From the NCBI GenBank assembly GCA_902806575.1, contig CADCXD010000005.1:2790001-2854000 (forward strand): DNA of 64,000 nucleotides, in the 5' to 3' direction. The translations under genes and the position numbers were made by a program. Positions 1-12,257 of this stretch are shown one piece after another. The stretch is from Jackrogersella multiformis. Taxonomy: Eukaryota > Ascomycota > Sordariomycetes > Xylariales > Hypoxylaceae. The notes under the pieces were generated by a model that was not told the DNA's origin, did not search any database, and worked only from the letters and a program-made list of their open reading frames with translations. Every line of letters begins with the position of its first letter. Within the stretch, counting starts at the first letter, position 1.

Positions 1-713
1 GCTCATACTGACACGACTTACTTCACTGATCCAGCTGGGTTGCAAGCGTTCCATCTACTTTCTCATACAGATACTAGCTCCAAGAACAATCAAGAAGCAA
101 ACCTCGGAGGCCAGTCTTTACTCGTGGATGGTTTCCACGCCGCAGACATCCTCAAGAAAGAAGACCCGACGGCGTTTGAAGTGCTAAGCCGAGTCAAGTT
201 GCCGTGGCATGCTAGCGGCAATGAGGGAATCACGATATCACCCGACAAACTCTATCCTGTTCTCGAAGTAGACGAGAACACTGGCAAGATGCATCGGGTT
301 AGGTGGAACAACGACGATCGTGGAGTAGTCCCCTTCGACAGCGAGTATTCACCAGTAGAGTGGTATAAAGCCGCAAGGAAGTGGAACGACATCCTGAGGA
401 GAAAGTCTATCGAGTATTGGTTCCAACTTAAGCCGGGCAACCTATTAGGTAAATATGTACACCCCCGGGCAGAAATTCTACTAATCCTAGTTTATAGTCT
501 TCGACAATTGGCGAGTCCTACATGGTAGAAGCGCATTCACGGGAGTACGAAGGATATGTGGTGGATATAGTGAGTTCGAGAGTTCCCTCTCGTCTGCGTC
601 TTAATAATCCCGCCGTACTAACGAATGCTCAAGTCAATCGGGATGATTTTATCTCGAGATGGAGAAATACTAATTACCCACGAGACGAGATCTTGAAGCG
701 AGTCATAGGCTAG
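1..713 (+). CDS. Trimethyllysine dioxygenase (TMLH-like), 5' partial
   Basis: The 3' end of a 2-oxoglutarate/Fe(II) dioxygenase of the TauD/TMLH group. TMLH hydroxylates trimethyllysine in the first step of carnitine synthesis. The reading frame is open from base 1, so the start lies outside the window. Exons fit at 1-448, 498-569 and 634-713; both introns have GT/AG ends, and the second has a TACTAAC branch point. The HxD iron ligands are visible at bases 4-12 (HTD in AHTDTTYFTDP). The distal histidine is in the FDNWRVLHGR block of exon 2. The terminal NRDDFISRWRNTNYPR block is more like TMLH than gamma-butyrobetaine dioxygenase, the main alternative. The family call is secure; the exact substrate is inferred. 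Confidence 0.88.
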
Positions 714-1498
714 CGCCCATGTTCCCGGCCGCTACCGGCCAGGATCGGCAAAATAGGTTCGGCCATAAATAACCCTTGGCTGTCAAATTCAGACCACATG
801 AGGTACCTGAGTTACCGTAAATGGCAGTCTCTTATAACGCTTGACTGTCAGATTCTGTTTGTACGACTATGTTGTCTCTTACCAACCCTCCACCGTTGAT
901 AACGGGAATCAAGTGATATCCTCCCCCCTTCAGCTCTTTGCCTAAAGGTGCAAGGCATTGCATACTGCACCCTACATACTAGTTATACGACGTAGTAAAA
1001 GAGATGGAACCTAGCCATCGCTTATCTATGTCCCTTCCATGTCTCAGTCCAACTGAACTCACGAAGTTGCATTTTAGCGCAGCAATCCCACGTTCGCCTT
1101 GATAGCCGCTAAATAAGATCTGCAGTAGTTAGATGCTCCAGCAAACCACAAACCTCTTTAGGCGGTTAATACTCCGCAGTTTGCTCGTAGGGTGCATGGC
1201 TTCCTAGGCTACCCCTAACTGCAACCGTACGTCATCTTCGGTCCGGCCCCAGCACGTCGGCGGAATTCGGTATAACCAAATATAAAACCTGTACTTTTCG
1301 GGATATCACGTCTTTATATATAAATCATTTGGAAGCTTTCGTTTCCCCTGCCGGATACTATCTAGTATCTGGCTCTTCACGTTTCCCTTTTATTTGTCTA
1401 GGGAAAGAAACACTAGCCAAGTTTTGTTACTTGCCTAGTCTTTTATATCTCCTTGTTTCCCTCGCTTTTAGGAGGCTCATATAAACAAAACTATCAAC
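714..1498. other. Intergenic, no gene seen
   Basis: No coding signal was found. A pyrimidine-rich stretch with many CTTT/CCTT runs at about 1380-1470 precedes the next start codon and is probably its promoter and leader. Confidence 0.6.
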
Positions 1499-2818
1499 AT
1501 GGCCGATACCACTACCGGTAATTTTAAGCACGACAGCACGGAAGCCCCTAAGTCTGGGCTAGTGTTGCCGTTATTTTCTCTCAAAAATAGAACGGCCATC
1601 GTCTCTGGAGCCGGGGCCGGAATTGGTCTTGCAGTGGCTCATGCGTTCGGTATGAATTCAACGCCCCTTATGTAGAAACCTAATAATCCGTCAAATTGAT
1701 TTCTTCGTCTTGCTTATGACCTGTCATCTTTCCCGTGCCTACCTATACTAATCCAAGAATAGTAAGTAGACGAAACCCCTCCATCTCGATGTTTCTACAC
1801 GCCTAGCCTTCATATAAGCGGCCCTAGGTAGGATCGCGTCATCTACCTCCCAAGACCAACTCCATCTCGACAGAACGGAATTTCGCTCTGTGGGAGGCTA
1901 ACGTGTAACATGATAACAGGCTGAGGCTGGAGCTAATGTTGCGATCTGGTATAATTCTAATAAGAAGGCCCTTGATGAGGCTGCCAATATTGAGGAGAAG
2001 TATGGTGTAAATTGTGAGTAGACCATATCGAGTTTCGAGAATTCAATATGCCTAAACTGAACTTCCACGACCAGGCAAGGCTTACCAAGTCAACGTGACG
2101 ACCTGGGAAACGGTACAAACTGCGGTCGATGAGATCGTAAAGGAGTTCAACGGTAGACTCGATATCTTCGTCGCGAACTCCGGTATTGCTTGGGAGGCAG
2201 GTCCCTTCATCGACGCCCCGATCGAGACGATGCAAAAGGTGTTGAAGGTGAACGTCGATGGTACCCTATACTGTGCACGAGCTGCCGCGCTGCACTGGCG
2301 ACGACAAAAGAAGGAGGGAACTACGCTCGATGGAAAGCCTCTGGAAAATTTCACTTACGGTAGCTTCATTGCTACTTCGAGTATGAGCGGCCATATCGTC
2401 AACATTCCCCAGCAACAGACTGTGTACAACGCGTCTAAGGCTGCGATAAACCATGCTTGTAAGTGTAGTCTGGCTGTACGAAGCTTAGAATATAAACTCA
2501 CCTACCGATCATAGGCAGGTCTTTGGCGATCGAGTGGCTTGGCTTCGCGCGTGCCAACACGATCTCCCCTGGTTACATCAAGACGGATATATCGGCCTTC
2601 ATTTCTGAAGCCACCAAGAACGTCATCAAGGGCAAGATCCCGATGGGGTAACGTTTTCCACCCTTACTAATGTTCCATGTTCATCCTCTAACCGTGACTA
2701 CAGACGGGAGGGCGAGCCTGAGGAGTTGAAGGGTGCTTATTTATACCTGGCCTCCGACGCATCGTCGTATATGAACGGCGCCGATATGATCATCGATGGC
2801 GGTTATAGTGTGCCATAG
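1499..2818 (+). CDS. SDR, sorbose reductase / mannitol dehydrogenase type
   Basis: A classical short-chain dehydrogenase close to fungal NADP-dependent sorbose reductases and mannitol 2-dehydrogenases. Exons fit at 1499-1649, 1920-2013, 2075-2458, 2515-2647 and 2704-2818. Visible motifs are the cofactor glycines GAGAGIG, the NSG motif (FVANSGIAW), the catalytic serine in SSMSGH and catalytic YNASK. The start has a good context (CAACATGG). Exons 2-5 join in phase. Joining exon 1 to exon 2 with the only plausible donor (1650) and acceptor (1919) gives one extra base and an early stop, while the protein itself would read straight on with that G absent. The gene is therefore either broken at this junction, spliced unusually, or mis-sequenced. 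Substrate preference is inferred from family resemblance. Confidence 0.8.
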
Positions 2819-4198
2819 ACAGACATATATAGACGTCTTTTCTTGGGCATTGCTTTCTTCTTTTCTTTATTTGTTGGCATTTCCCCGTCGTTATTATAGA
2901 GAAGACAACTTTGGAAGTGTCGATACTCTTGAGAAGCTTGTCAAGATACCCATACCCATACCCATATTGAGAACGCATAAGCCCGTATTGAGGTGGTGGA
3001 TCCTATCTTTGAATTGAATTGTCTATGTACCTCCTAGGATTTGCAGATTTGTAGATTAGATCTGATAGAAATGGAGTACCCGACTTACATAAGCATCACG
3101 TATAAGGTTTAGCTAGGCAGATATAGCGCATATCTTTGTCTTCTGGATGAAGTCATCGCTAGGGGCTAAGCATTACACAGCCGATGATTCGGTAGGTTGC
3201 ACAGAACGCTCCTTCCGGTGTAACAGTACTTTCGAAGCACACGACAGATAGGACGGCAGCTAAGTACCGAATTAGCTTCATATCTACGCACCTGGCGCAT
3301 CTCTCGGTCAGCGGAGATCACTATGATAGGTGGGCTGGATACAGGTACGTGAAGTGCAGTCCGTTGGGCAGAATGTGTTGATAGTATCGTAGGTACATCA
3401 GATAGACTAGGTAGATAAGAAGCTTGGATGTCTACCTAGGTATTTACCCCTGTTAATACCTACATAAGACATTAGAATCTTAAACTACCTAGGTACCTAG
3501 GTATATATATATGAACGTACCTAGGTACCTAGTGTATTCTACATATCCATATCCAATTTTATACTTTAAGATTTCTTACCAAAAAAAGCATCATGGAGAA
3601 ACGAACGAACGAAGGAACTCGCATCTAGCTCGGCCCCTATTTCATTAACTCGGTGAGGCATAAAAGTACTCAGTACCTGGAATTGGTCGGGACGCGCACC
3701 AGAATTAGTAGGTGTAGAAGTACTTTCCCGTACCTCGTAACTTACCCCACAGTGTGTTGTACCTACCAAAGATTGTCCATAGCGTAAGAGTAGCAGGAGT
3801 AGGTACATCCACTTGAGCTTCTTAGCCTCTTACTTGCTGTCTCACACAGCACGTAAAGAAGCAACTACATAGGAGGTACCCTCTCTACCGCCTACCTACT
3901 TCCTACATTTTACATACCTCCAAGTTCCAACTTAGGGTAGTTTTCGTGCCTTGCCAATCGTGCCTGCCTTCCGCCGCCTAACCTTGGATCATAATTATTC
4001 TCCAGAGTTTCAGCCCTCGTGCTTCTTCTTTTTTCATCTTCCCTTCACATTCAACTTACCGACTACCGTCAAGTGCGCAATAGACATTCGAATTAAATTA
4101 AATTGATCATTTATTTACCTCCACACCGTTTCTATTAGGAGCGCTATTATAATAGAGTTCTCGTACGTAAAGGCGCATACCGATCATTCGAATTTACT
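2819..4198. other. Intergenic with TACCTAGGTA clusters
   Basis: No gene seen. Clustered palindromic CCTAGGTA units lie at about 3410-3535 around a short TA run. The stretch after about 3840 is probably the promoter and leader of the calcineurin gene. Confidence 0.6.
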
Positions 4199-6138
4199 AT
4201 GGACGCCGCCGGAGAAGGCCAGGCGCCTTTCTCCCCCAGTTTGGGCGATCAACGCAACCTTCAGGTCGACAATGCCATTCGCGCTATCAAGGAGAAGAAG
4301 CCCCTGCCGGAGATCGACTTTAGTATCCATACTATGGAAGATGGCACTCAGGTCAGCACTATGGAACGGGTCTGCAAAGGTAAGCTCTACTTTATTCTTC
4401 TTCATCATCGTCATCATCATAATCATCATCATCATAAACTACCCCGCCACCTTGACAAAAAAAAGATGACTGACCGGGTACTTAGACGTTCAGGCGCCCG
4501 CCACAGCCAAGCCAACTGATGAGCAGTTCTTCGAGGACGACACCCATACTAAACCCGACATTACTTTCCTGAAACAGCATTTCTACCGAGAGGGTCGATT
4601 GACCGACGAGCAAGCCTTATGGATTATCAAGACCGGCACCGACCTCCTACGCGCGGAGCCCAACCTTCTGGAGATGGATGCTCCCATAACAGTCTGCGGT
4701 GATGTCCATGGCCAATACTATGATCTCATGAAACTTTTCGAAGTTGGTGGCGACCCGTCCGAGACCAGATATCTCTTCCTAGGCGATTATGTCGACCGAG
4801 GCTACTTTAGTATCGAGTGTGTCCTATACCTGTGGTCCCTGAAGATACACTACCCGCAGACTCTCTGGCTGCTGCGCGGGAATCACGAGTGTCGCCATCT
4901 GACTGACTACTTCACCTTCAAGCTTGAATGCAAGCACAAGTACTCCGAGGCTATTTACGAAGCCTGTATGGAATCCTTCTGCTCCCTTCCGCTAGCTGCT
5001 GTTATGAACAAACAGTTCCTCTGCATCCACGGAGGACTGAGCCCCGAGTTGCACACTCTGGACGACCTGAGAAATGTAGGCCATCGATCATCTTTTCCCG
5101 TTCTCGTTTGGGTACTATGGGCTGTGTTCGACCGCTGACTCTTGATATAGATTGATCGTTTCAGAGAACCACCAACTCAAGGCCTGATGTGCGATATCCT
5201 GTGGGCTGACCCTCTAGAAGACTTCGGCCAGGAGAAGACGAGCGAATACTTCATGCATAATCATGTTCGTGGCTGTTCGTACTTCTTCTCGTATCCCGCT
5301 GCGTGCGCTTTCCTGGAGAAAAACAACTTGCTCTCTATTATTCGGGCGCACGAGGCACAAGATGCAGGCTATCGGATGTATCGTAAGACTAGGACGACTG
5401 GGTTCCCGAGTGTCATGACCATATTCTCTGCTCCGAATTACCTCGACGTCTATAACAACAAGGCGGCGGTACTGAAATACGAAAACAACGTTATGAACAT
5501 TCGACAGTTTAATTGCACGCCACACCCGTATTGGCTCCCCAACTTCATGGATGTATTCACCTGGTCCCTGCCGTTCGTTGGCGAGAAGATCACCGATATG
5601 CTGATCGCCATCCTCCACACCTGCTCCGAGGAAGAACTCAAGGAGGAAACACCTATGTCGACATCTCCCGGCCCGCAATCACCTCCGCTTGGGGGACCTT
5701 TGTCAGATCCGGATTCGATTGAGTACAAAAGACGGGCCATCAAGAACAAGATCTTGGCCATCGGACGACTGTCGCGAGTATTCCAGGTCCTTCGAGAGGA
5801 ATCTGAGAGTGTTACGGAGCTCAAAACTGTCTCGGGCGGACGATTACCAGCAGGAACACTGATGCTAGGAGCAGAGGGAATCAAGAATGCCATCAACACT
5901 TTCGAGGATGCCAGGAAAGTCGACATTCAAAACGAGAGATTACCACCCAGCCATGACGAAGTGGTAAAGCATCAGGACGAAGAGCGGCAGAGGGCATTGG
6001 AGCAAGCTTCCAGGGACGCTGATAATGATAAGAAACTGCAAACTCTTGGTAGGAGGCTGAGCACGTGAGTACCTAATATGATCTTTTCCTTTTAAGATTA
6101 TAATCCATTGACAGCTTGATAGTGATCGCAAGCGATGA
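4199..6138 (+). CDS. cnaA: Calcineurin A, catalytic subunit of phosphatase 2B
   Basis: The Ca2+/calmodulin-activated Ser/Thr phosphatase that, with calcineurin B, controls stress and hyphal-growth signalling through Crz1-type factors. Exons fit at 4199-4379, 4486-5075, 5151-6064 and probably 6123-6138, giving about 566 residues. Metallophosphatase motifs are in order: GDVHGQ (about 132), GDYVDRG (about 160) and RGNHE (about 191). A basic calmodulin-binding helix (RRAIKNKILAIGRLSRVF, about 451-470) and the autoinhibitory INTFEDARKVDIQNERLPP block (about 505-523) follow. The last exon is inferred from a perfect GTGAGT donor at 6065 and would end in a short DRKR tail; without splicing the frame stops at 6068. 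Intron 1 carries a CAT/ATC microsatellite. Confidence 0.95.
4402..4438 (+). repeat. CAT/ATC trinucleotide microsatellite in intron 1 of cnaA
   Basis: An imperfect run of CAT/ATC triplets inside the first calcineurin intron, followed by a short A run. It is likely to vary in length between strains. Confidence 0.8.
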
Positions 6139-6947
6139 TACAATGCGGATGTATACCGGCCTGATCATTTAGGGAACTAGTGATCATCAACCCGACGTTT
6201 TCGTTCATAACGACCGCACTAGTTAGTTGTTTTGGCCTAACAGACTAGAACATACTGCCGAGGTATCGCTGGCAGTTGTTTTAGTTGGTGGTATTAGTGC
6301 AGCTTTAGCTGGATTATCGTTCAGATGGTACAAGATCGAGTAGCAGAATGGCTCGAGACAGATGAATCCAGAAAAAAGGGTTTCAGGTAGCCGATGTGGG
6401 ATCGAGGCGAAGGCAGGGTCCCATTGTGTTGGGGAAAAGGAGTCTCAGCTGATACAAAACGAGTTAATGAAATCCATGGTAGACACCTTAGGATGGTGCT
6501 AGCTTTCCGAATATCTTGCCTTGCTTTTTGTGGTATCTTGCTCTGCCATTGGGGTATTTGCTACTCGTCGCCTTATATGAATACTGCTCACTGCCAAACA
6601 TCACAGGTAAAGCGAATGGGCCAAGTATGCACTTAAGTAGGTAATTATAACAAAATATACGGATTCGAAATACTATATCCACGTTTTGACATCTAGGTAG
6701 TGTAAATACCCCTGACGAAGAACAATCTCCCGTGTCTAGGAATGGGATAACGGAAACGAAGCTGCCGACCCTTCGCCGATCGTTCTCTCTCCCCACTCCT
6801 GCTTCCATAACCACTTAAATACCCTGCACCTACGAGGACAGTTCTCGCCAAGAAGATATAATATCCGATATTCAGAGGGAGCATACCTAGCTTCGGCAGA
6901 GCCAAGCGAGCGAGCAAGCACCCCTCCCCCCGTTCTCCCCAACCCAC
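6139..6947. other. Intergenic between convergent genes
   Basis: No coding signal was found; this is the shared 3' flank of calcineurin A and the minus-strand cyclase gene. A C-rich tract lies at about 6920-6940. Confidence 0.6.
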
Positions 6948-8182
6948 CTAAAAGATAGCAAGCACATTCGGCGGACTAGCCACGCCGCCGGGCACATTGC
7001 ACGGCTCGCTGGACACGAAGAAGCTCCACCGGCCCTGGTCCTCGCAGTACTCGGCCAGCCTCTCGAGGTCGAACAGCTCCCCGATGGGGCAGCCCCAGCC
7101 GGCGAGCAGCACCTCGTGCAGGGCGTAGGGGGCGTCGGGCGGCGCGGGCCAGCTCTCGAACGAGGGTTGGTCGCCGGCCACCGCGCTGAAGTGCCGCCAT
7201 ATCCACTCCAGCACCGCCGCCGACCGCTCCACGCCGCCGAACCGGTGCGGGAGGACAGACCGGTGCGTCGCGATGAAGGGCGCCGGCTTCGCCGCGTGCG
7301 ACGCCATGAACCCCGACCGGATGAACAGGATGTCGCCGAACTGCACCGTGGTGCCTTGCGCCGCGAGGCACGCTTGCAGGTCGGAGAGCGGGATCGACAG
7401 CGTTTCGAAGGAGTCGTAGGGGGTTAGTTGCGAGGCGGGTTGCGAGGCCCGCCAGCTGTGGTAGTCGATGAGGATGCCCCGGCCGACGATGCCGTGTTCG
7501 GCCCAGGCTGGAGGGGTGGGGGTTGGTTAGTTGACGTGGACTGTGTTTGGCTATCGAGCTGCTAGATGGGCGGGGGAGGAGAGTGGGAGAACGGGAAACG
7601 GGAGGGGGGAACGGGAACGGGAAGAGAAACAGGAGGGGGAGTCAATGTACCGTGGATGCCGTTCACGGTGGACCTCTTGCCGTCAGGGCCGACGGCATGG
7701 ATGTCCTCCTGCGTGACGCCGTTGTAGAAGACCTTCTCGCGCTGGTACGCGAAGTGGCGCAGGCCGTCCCACTGCGTCGACACCTGCGAGTTGAAGGTCC
7801 ACACGTCGTCGTTGACCACCCGCGGGTCCTTGCGGATCAGCTCCTGGTGGAACACCTGCCGCTGGAAGAACGAGGCGTCGGGCTGCGCGTCGAGCGGCCA
7901 GTTGAGGGAGATCCTGGCGTGCGTTAGTTCCTGGGGGTTTGGGGGTTGGAATCGGAAAGGCGAGGAGCTAGGGTTAGGTAGATACCTGTGGCCTGTCTTG
8001 ATCTCGTTCTTGGCCGCGGCCGCGACTCGCTCGTCTGTCAGCCGGTTCAGCGTGCCCAGCTCGTCGTTGTCGCCGTACAGACCCCATGCCGAGTGGTGCG
8101 GGTCCCCCTTCCGCAGGGGCAGGTCTTCGAAGTTCGGGATGCCGTTCTCGTTGAGCTTGAACCCGGGGACGGGAGGAGCCAT
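6948..8182 (-). CDS. Cyclase-family (PF04199-like) metal-dependent hydrolase
   Basis: A member of the kynurenine-formamidase-like cyclase family, 339 residues, probably cytosolic. Minus-strand exons are 8182-7986, 7913-7651 and 7507-6948; both introns have GT/AG ends and all phases agree. The N-terminal PxFEDLP..KGDPHHSAWG block and the STQWDGLRHFAYQ block match the fungal branch of this family; the second replaces the canonical HxGTHxDxPxH metal motif, but its histidine is kept. The C-terminal half contains GDILFIRSGF and LLAGWGCPIGE, also typical. Codon third positions are strongly G/C, unlike the neighbouring HAD gene. Intron 2 is a purine/pyrimidine-skewed GGGA-rich tract. The physiological substrate cannot be read from the sequence. 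Confidence 0.85.
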
Positions 8183-9282
8183 TGCTGATTAAGTTAATGT
8201 AGTTATTACAATTAATAGGTAGACGCTGTCACTCTGTAACTTCTGGGGCTGATTGTGCAGTATTTTCTAATGTCCAGGTATAGCGAGTGTACCGAGTATT
8301 AATAAATCGCCAAGTTTTACAATAGTAGTATCAAGCCACTTCGACGTCACGATAGCAATAGTAGGTACGCTTTTTGTATTCGTAGCAATAGTCACGATCA
8401 CGATGAAGTAACACAATCCCCTCTCTTCGTTCGTCTTCTACCTACCCCGAAGACCATATATAGACCCCGAGGGGAGGTACAGATAATCTATAATGTCGCA
8501 TCGGGTCGGCAAAGCTTTGGCACTAGCTCTCCCCGGGACTGCGACGCTGGTTATAGGCTCCCCGCACCCGCCGTATGGGGTAATACAGTTGGGATGTAGG
8601 TTGAAGTTATCCCAGATCTAATATTGTGCCGCCGCCTCGGCTTATACCCGAAGCCTACTTCAGTTGGTACGCATCCCCGCAATAGGATGCGGGTTAATAT
8701 ATAGCGAACCTGCCTGTGGAACTCGTCGACGTTAGCGCATTCACTGACGTACCTATTCTAGATAGGTAGTCATTTAAGGATCGTGATTTTGAGGTTATTT
8801 TGTCAAAGATGAAGATGAAAACGATGTTGTAAGCTTGGTAAAAGAATAACTATATTAGATTATTTAGTGAACATATAATCATTCAGGGGCAGAGTGGATC
8901 TTCGTGTTATCCAGCACTCGCAGTAAAATGTACCATACTAGTTGCTATAAATGCCTCGGACAGTAGTCAAACATAGGAGCAGGTGTGTTGAAGAGGAACT
9001 ATGAAGAGAAATGATAGTATAGTATAACTACCTAGTATCTAGGACGGTCTATTTGTCTGATACGCGAGTTATCATTAGGGCCGGGTGACCTTCGTTAACA
9101 CTACATAGTTAGGAAAGGGGAATAGTATTCGTATATTGAAATACTAGATTTCCATGGAGTGTCCGAAGTACCAGGGAATAGTAATGCTCTTCCACCGGAT
9201 CCCGGCGGGAGCATGATCCTACCCCTATATCTTATAGGTGTGGAACGGTATCGTATCGTAGTTGTGATCGTACGACTCGTTT
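8183..9282. other. Intergenic, no gene seen
   Basis: About 1.1 kb with no convincing ORF on either strand. The first 300 bases are probably the cyclase promoter. Confidence 0.6.
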
Positions 9283-10137
9283 CTAGGGGATAATACCAAA
9301 CTTCTCATAGGGGAAGTTCTCTAGGCTGATTAGCTGTTCAGCCCAGTCATCATCCACCACCCCAAGCTGCTCGTCATTGCCAATAGGGTACAACCCCGTC
9401 CTGCCGGCGAGAACCTCTTTTTCTTTTCCCTTGTACTCGACAGCCAGACTAGGATGCGGAACCCATACGGCCCTCATGCCTGCCCGTCTTCCTGCTTCGA
9501 TACCTAGCACGCTATCCTCGAAAACAAGACACTCCCTTGGCTCGATCTTGGTAACCCCTTCGGGTAGCAGTGAGTTGATTGACTGGAGGGCAACGAGATA
9601 GATATCAGGTGCCGGTTTGCCCCGGCCATGTTGAATTCTAGGGTCATCCCCTAGCACTCGATATTCCGGCGGGATGATTTCTAAAACATCTTTCGTGATT
9701 GGCCGTGAGGTTTTTAAATCATAATTATTTTTCTCGCTACTTGTAGCAAGAGCAATCTTGACCGGCAGCCCTTGTGTATTCTTCGAACTCTTCAGGTCTC
9801 TAAGGAGCTTCTCTACCCCGGGAAGGGGCTTGCATTCAGGGAAATGGATTCGATGCTGTTCAGCCTGCTCCTCTCTGTACTGTTCTTTTGAGATTGGCAG
9901 CTTAGCCCAATTGTGGAATGTCTCGCTATTGGACGAGCCGGGAATTCCCATGAGCTGGGCTTTGACGGACCACGGTAAAGGAGGTCTTCCGTGCCTGGTC
10001 AAGACGATATTGGAACAGAGGGTGTATAAGTCCTCGGTGTTAATCAGCAAGCCATCCATATCAAATAAGCATGCCCGTATTGGCGGGAAATCCAGGGAAG
10101 TCGGGCTTGGGCCCTGATTTTGGTCCGCGAGCACCAT
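9283..10137 (-). CDS. HAD-superfamily phosphatase (HDHD1/DOG1-like)
   Basis: A single-exon HAD hydrolase of 284 residues. Motif I is FDMDGLLINTE near residue 26, with the nucleophile and acid aspartates in place. Motif II is in IALATSS. The motif III lysine is in GRGKPAPDIYL, and motif IV is FEDSVLGIEAGRRAGM. The cap insertion between motifs I and II has the size and helical look of subclass IA, as in pseudouridine-5'-phosphatase, 2-deoxyglucose-6-phosphatase and glycerol phosphatases. The exact phosphate ester cannot be assigned. It is transcribed divergently from the dioxygenase at 10732. Confidence 0.88.
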   Translation of the reverse strand: MVLADQNQGPSPTSLDFPPIRACLFDMDGLLINTEDLYTLCSNIVLTRHGRPPLPWSVKAQLMGIPGSSNSETFHNWAKLPISKEQYREEQAEQHRIHFPECKPLPGVEKLLRDLKSSKNTQGLPVKIALATSSEKNNYDLKTSRPITKDVLEIIPPEYRVLGDDPRIQHGRGKPAPDIYLVALQSINSLLPEGVTKIEPRECLVFEDSVLGIEAGRRAGMRAVWVPHPSLAVEYKGKEKEVLAGRTGLYPIGNDEQLGVVDDDWAEQLISLENFPYEKFGIIP

Positions 10138-10731
10138 AATGGAAGATACCAGGGTATAATAACTAATAATCTGGATTCTGAAGCTTCGTATATTCCGCTG
10201 GGAAGACCTGGTTGGTGTGATTTGTAATCCCCTATATGTCGAATAACGATTACCTTAGCTACTATTTCCCGCTTTCTTGTACTATGAAACGAGGTAACCG
10301 GCTGTTCCCGGCGGGGATTCGATTCCGATTAGATTGAGATTCGGCCGTCGGTTGCCGTAGGAGTTGCGGTCGATGTTGGCTTGTTCTACCAAGTGTTAAA
10401 TCAGGACAAACATGATTGAGGCTTTAGAGATTGGTGATGTGATTCGCACCTATTGGGCACCATAAGCTAAAGCAAGAGCTTGAAGGCACCATTTTGATGA
10501 CCTGCGAGGACCGGCGCTCTTACACTATTGGACAATCTGCAGGCTTCGACTAAGAAGCCCCCACTCAATTATTTGACAGTTCTTAACCAAGACCATCGAA
10601 GTTCGAGATTTTGAAGATACCTATATATATGAGGAGTTTCTGGATCACAAACATATCGTCTCTTATTCTACGCATTGTACAACTTGCTTGGTCTTCTATT
10701 TCAAGAATCGCGGTTGTTTGTAGAAAACACA
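10138..10731. other. Divergent promoter region
   Basis: About 590 bases between the divergent HAD and dioxygenase genes, with no ORF of interest. A TATATATA tract at about 10622-10630 lies roughly 100 bases upstream of the dioxygenase start and could be its TATA element. Confidence 0.5.
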
Positions 10732-12185
10732 ATGGCCGGAGTCACGAAACTAGAACTTCGGACGGCTCTTGGTCCGGTCTACCGGGATGTATTACCAAAT
10801 CCACCTCGAGACTGTACGGCGGACGAAGTCCCAGTTATAGACCTGACATCTATGTTTTCCGAGCAACTATCCGACCGCAAACGTGTCGCCGCGAGTCTCA
10901 AATCCGCTGCGACTAATACCGGGTTCTTCTACATCAAGAACCACGGAATACCGGAGGAGACTATTGCCCAATGCAAGCAGCAGGTGTTAAACTTCATGAG
11001 GCAATCTCAGGAGAAGAAAGACCTGGTAGATTCTCGAATGCATAGCAAATATTATAACGGATACCTTGGGAACAAGAAGGCCCAGATCTCCCGTGGCGAG
11101 AGCGCCGATGTCCGAGAGTCTTTGTCATTCCGTTACTCTCCAGAGCTCGACCCGGACCATCCAATGGATATATCCGAGATCCCCGCTGAAGTGAGGTCTT
11201 GGATTCGCGCAGAAGAATTTGTGGTGCGTATATTTTTGGAAAACTCCGATACCCCCTTTTACACCTATAACACAGCTACCTATCCCAAACTCGTCGGAGA
11301 ACGGTAGGCTCATGAAAGATGTCGCGTGGCCAGCAATACACCCCAGAATATTCTTCGAATGATAGTTAGCTAACTCCGAATACCATAGTGGGAAGGCACA
11401 GCTCATCTGCCCAACTTCAAGAAAGACTGCCTCGCTTATTGGGGTGGCTGTCTGACTCTAGCTAGAAGACTAGTCAGAATGTTTGCTCTTTCGCTAGACC
11501 TTGAGGAGAACTACTGGGATGATAAAATAACACATCCGGGTGCCGATGGAGTTTTTAACTACTATCCGCCGAGGACGGTGGAAGAAGTTAAGAATAGCTT
11601 CGTGGGGTTAGGAAGCCACACGGATCTGCAGCTGTTCACGCTTCTGTGGCAGGACAGTGTTGGTGGGTTGCAAATACTGTCCAAAGAGGGACAGTGGCTT
11701 AAGGTGAGTTTAGAATGGTATTGAGAACCGATCGATACTGACATCTTGAGAAGGCACCGCCAATCGAAGGGACTCTTGTCGTAAATATTGGTGACTTCAT
11801 GATGAGGCTTTGCAACGACCTTTACAAATCCACTGTCCACAGAGTCACGAACGAGTCCAACATCGAACGTGTCTCCATGCCGTTTTTCTTTGGTACGTCA
11901 CCACCTTGATCCTTGTTAAAGTGAAACTTCTCGCTAACATACCAGGCCTCAACTTCAACTGCGTGGAAGGCGTTGTGCCTTCTTGTACTTCGGAATCGAA
12001 TCCGGCAAAATACGAGCCCATATCCTGTGGAGACTGTAAGCCACTAGATTTACCCTCAAGAAAAATTCCCCAACTAATGGATCGCAGGGTGTCAGATGAG
12101 ATTTAAAATAGAGAGAAGTGAGTTCCTCAAAAGCGAGGAAGCAAAGAAGACATTGGCTCCGAGTGCTACCGTAGTTGCCGTATAA
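10732..12185 (+). CDS. 2-oxoglutarate/Fe(II)-dependent dioxygenase (IPNS-like)
   Basis: A non-haem iron oxygenase of the isopenicillin-N-synthase-like family, 377 residues. Exons fit at 10732-11223, 11389-11703, 11754-11892, 11946-12035 and 12088-12185 with consistent phases. The N-terminal domain shows the usual VPVIDL and TGFFYIKNHGIP blocks. The catalytic core has the iron triad HxD in GLGSHTDLQLFTLLWQD plus the distal histidine in STVHRVTN, and the 2-oxoglutarate arginine in ERVSMPFF. Fungal relatives act in secondary metabolism or as small-molecule hydroxylases; no substrate can be named here. It converges on the proteasome chaperone gene, with only about 70 bases between stop codons. 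Confidence 0.9.
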
Positions 12186-12257
12186 AGAGCTTCTTACCGA
12201 TTCGCCTGATTTCATTTTTCATTATTTTCAATTCTTCTCATTGTATGTCTTATCAAA

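Noticed and set aside
5214..5926. Antisense ORFs within calcineurin A
   Set aside because: The sense frame is a conserved phosphatase throughout; the antisense products show no domain.
7116..7927. Plus-strand ORFs opposite the cyclase gene
   Set aside because: They are antisense shadows in GC-rich coding DNA and cross the cyclase introns without splice logic.
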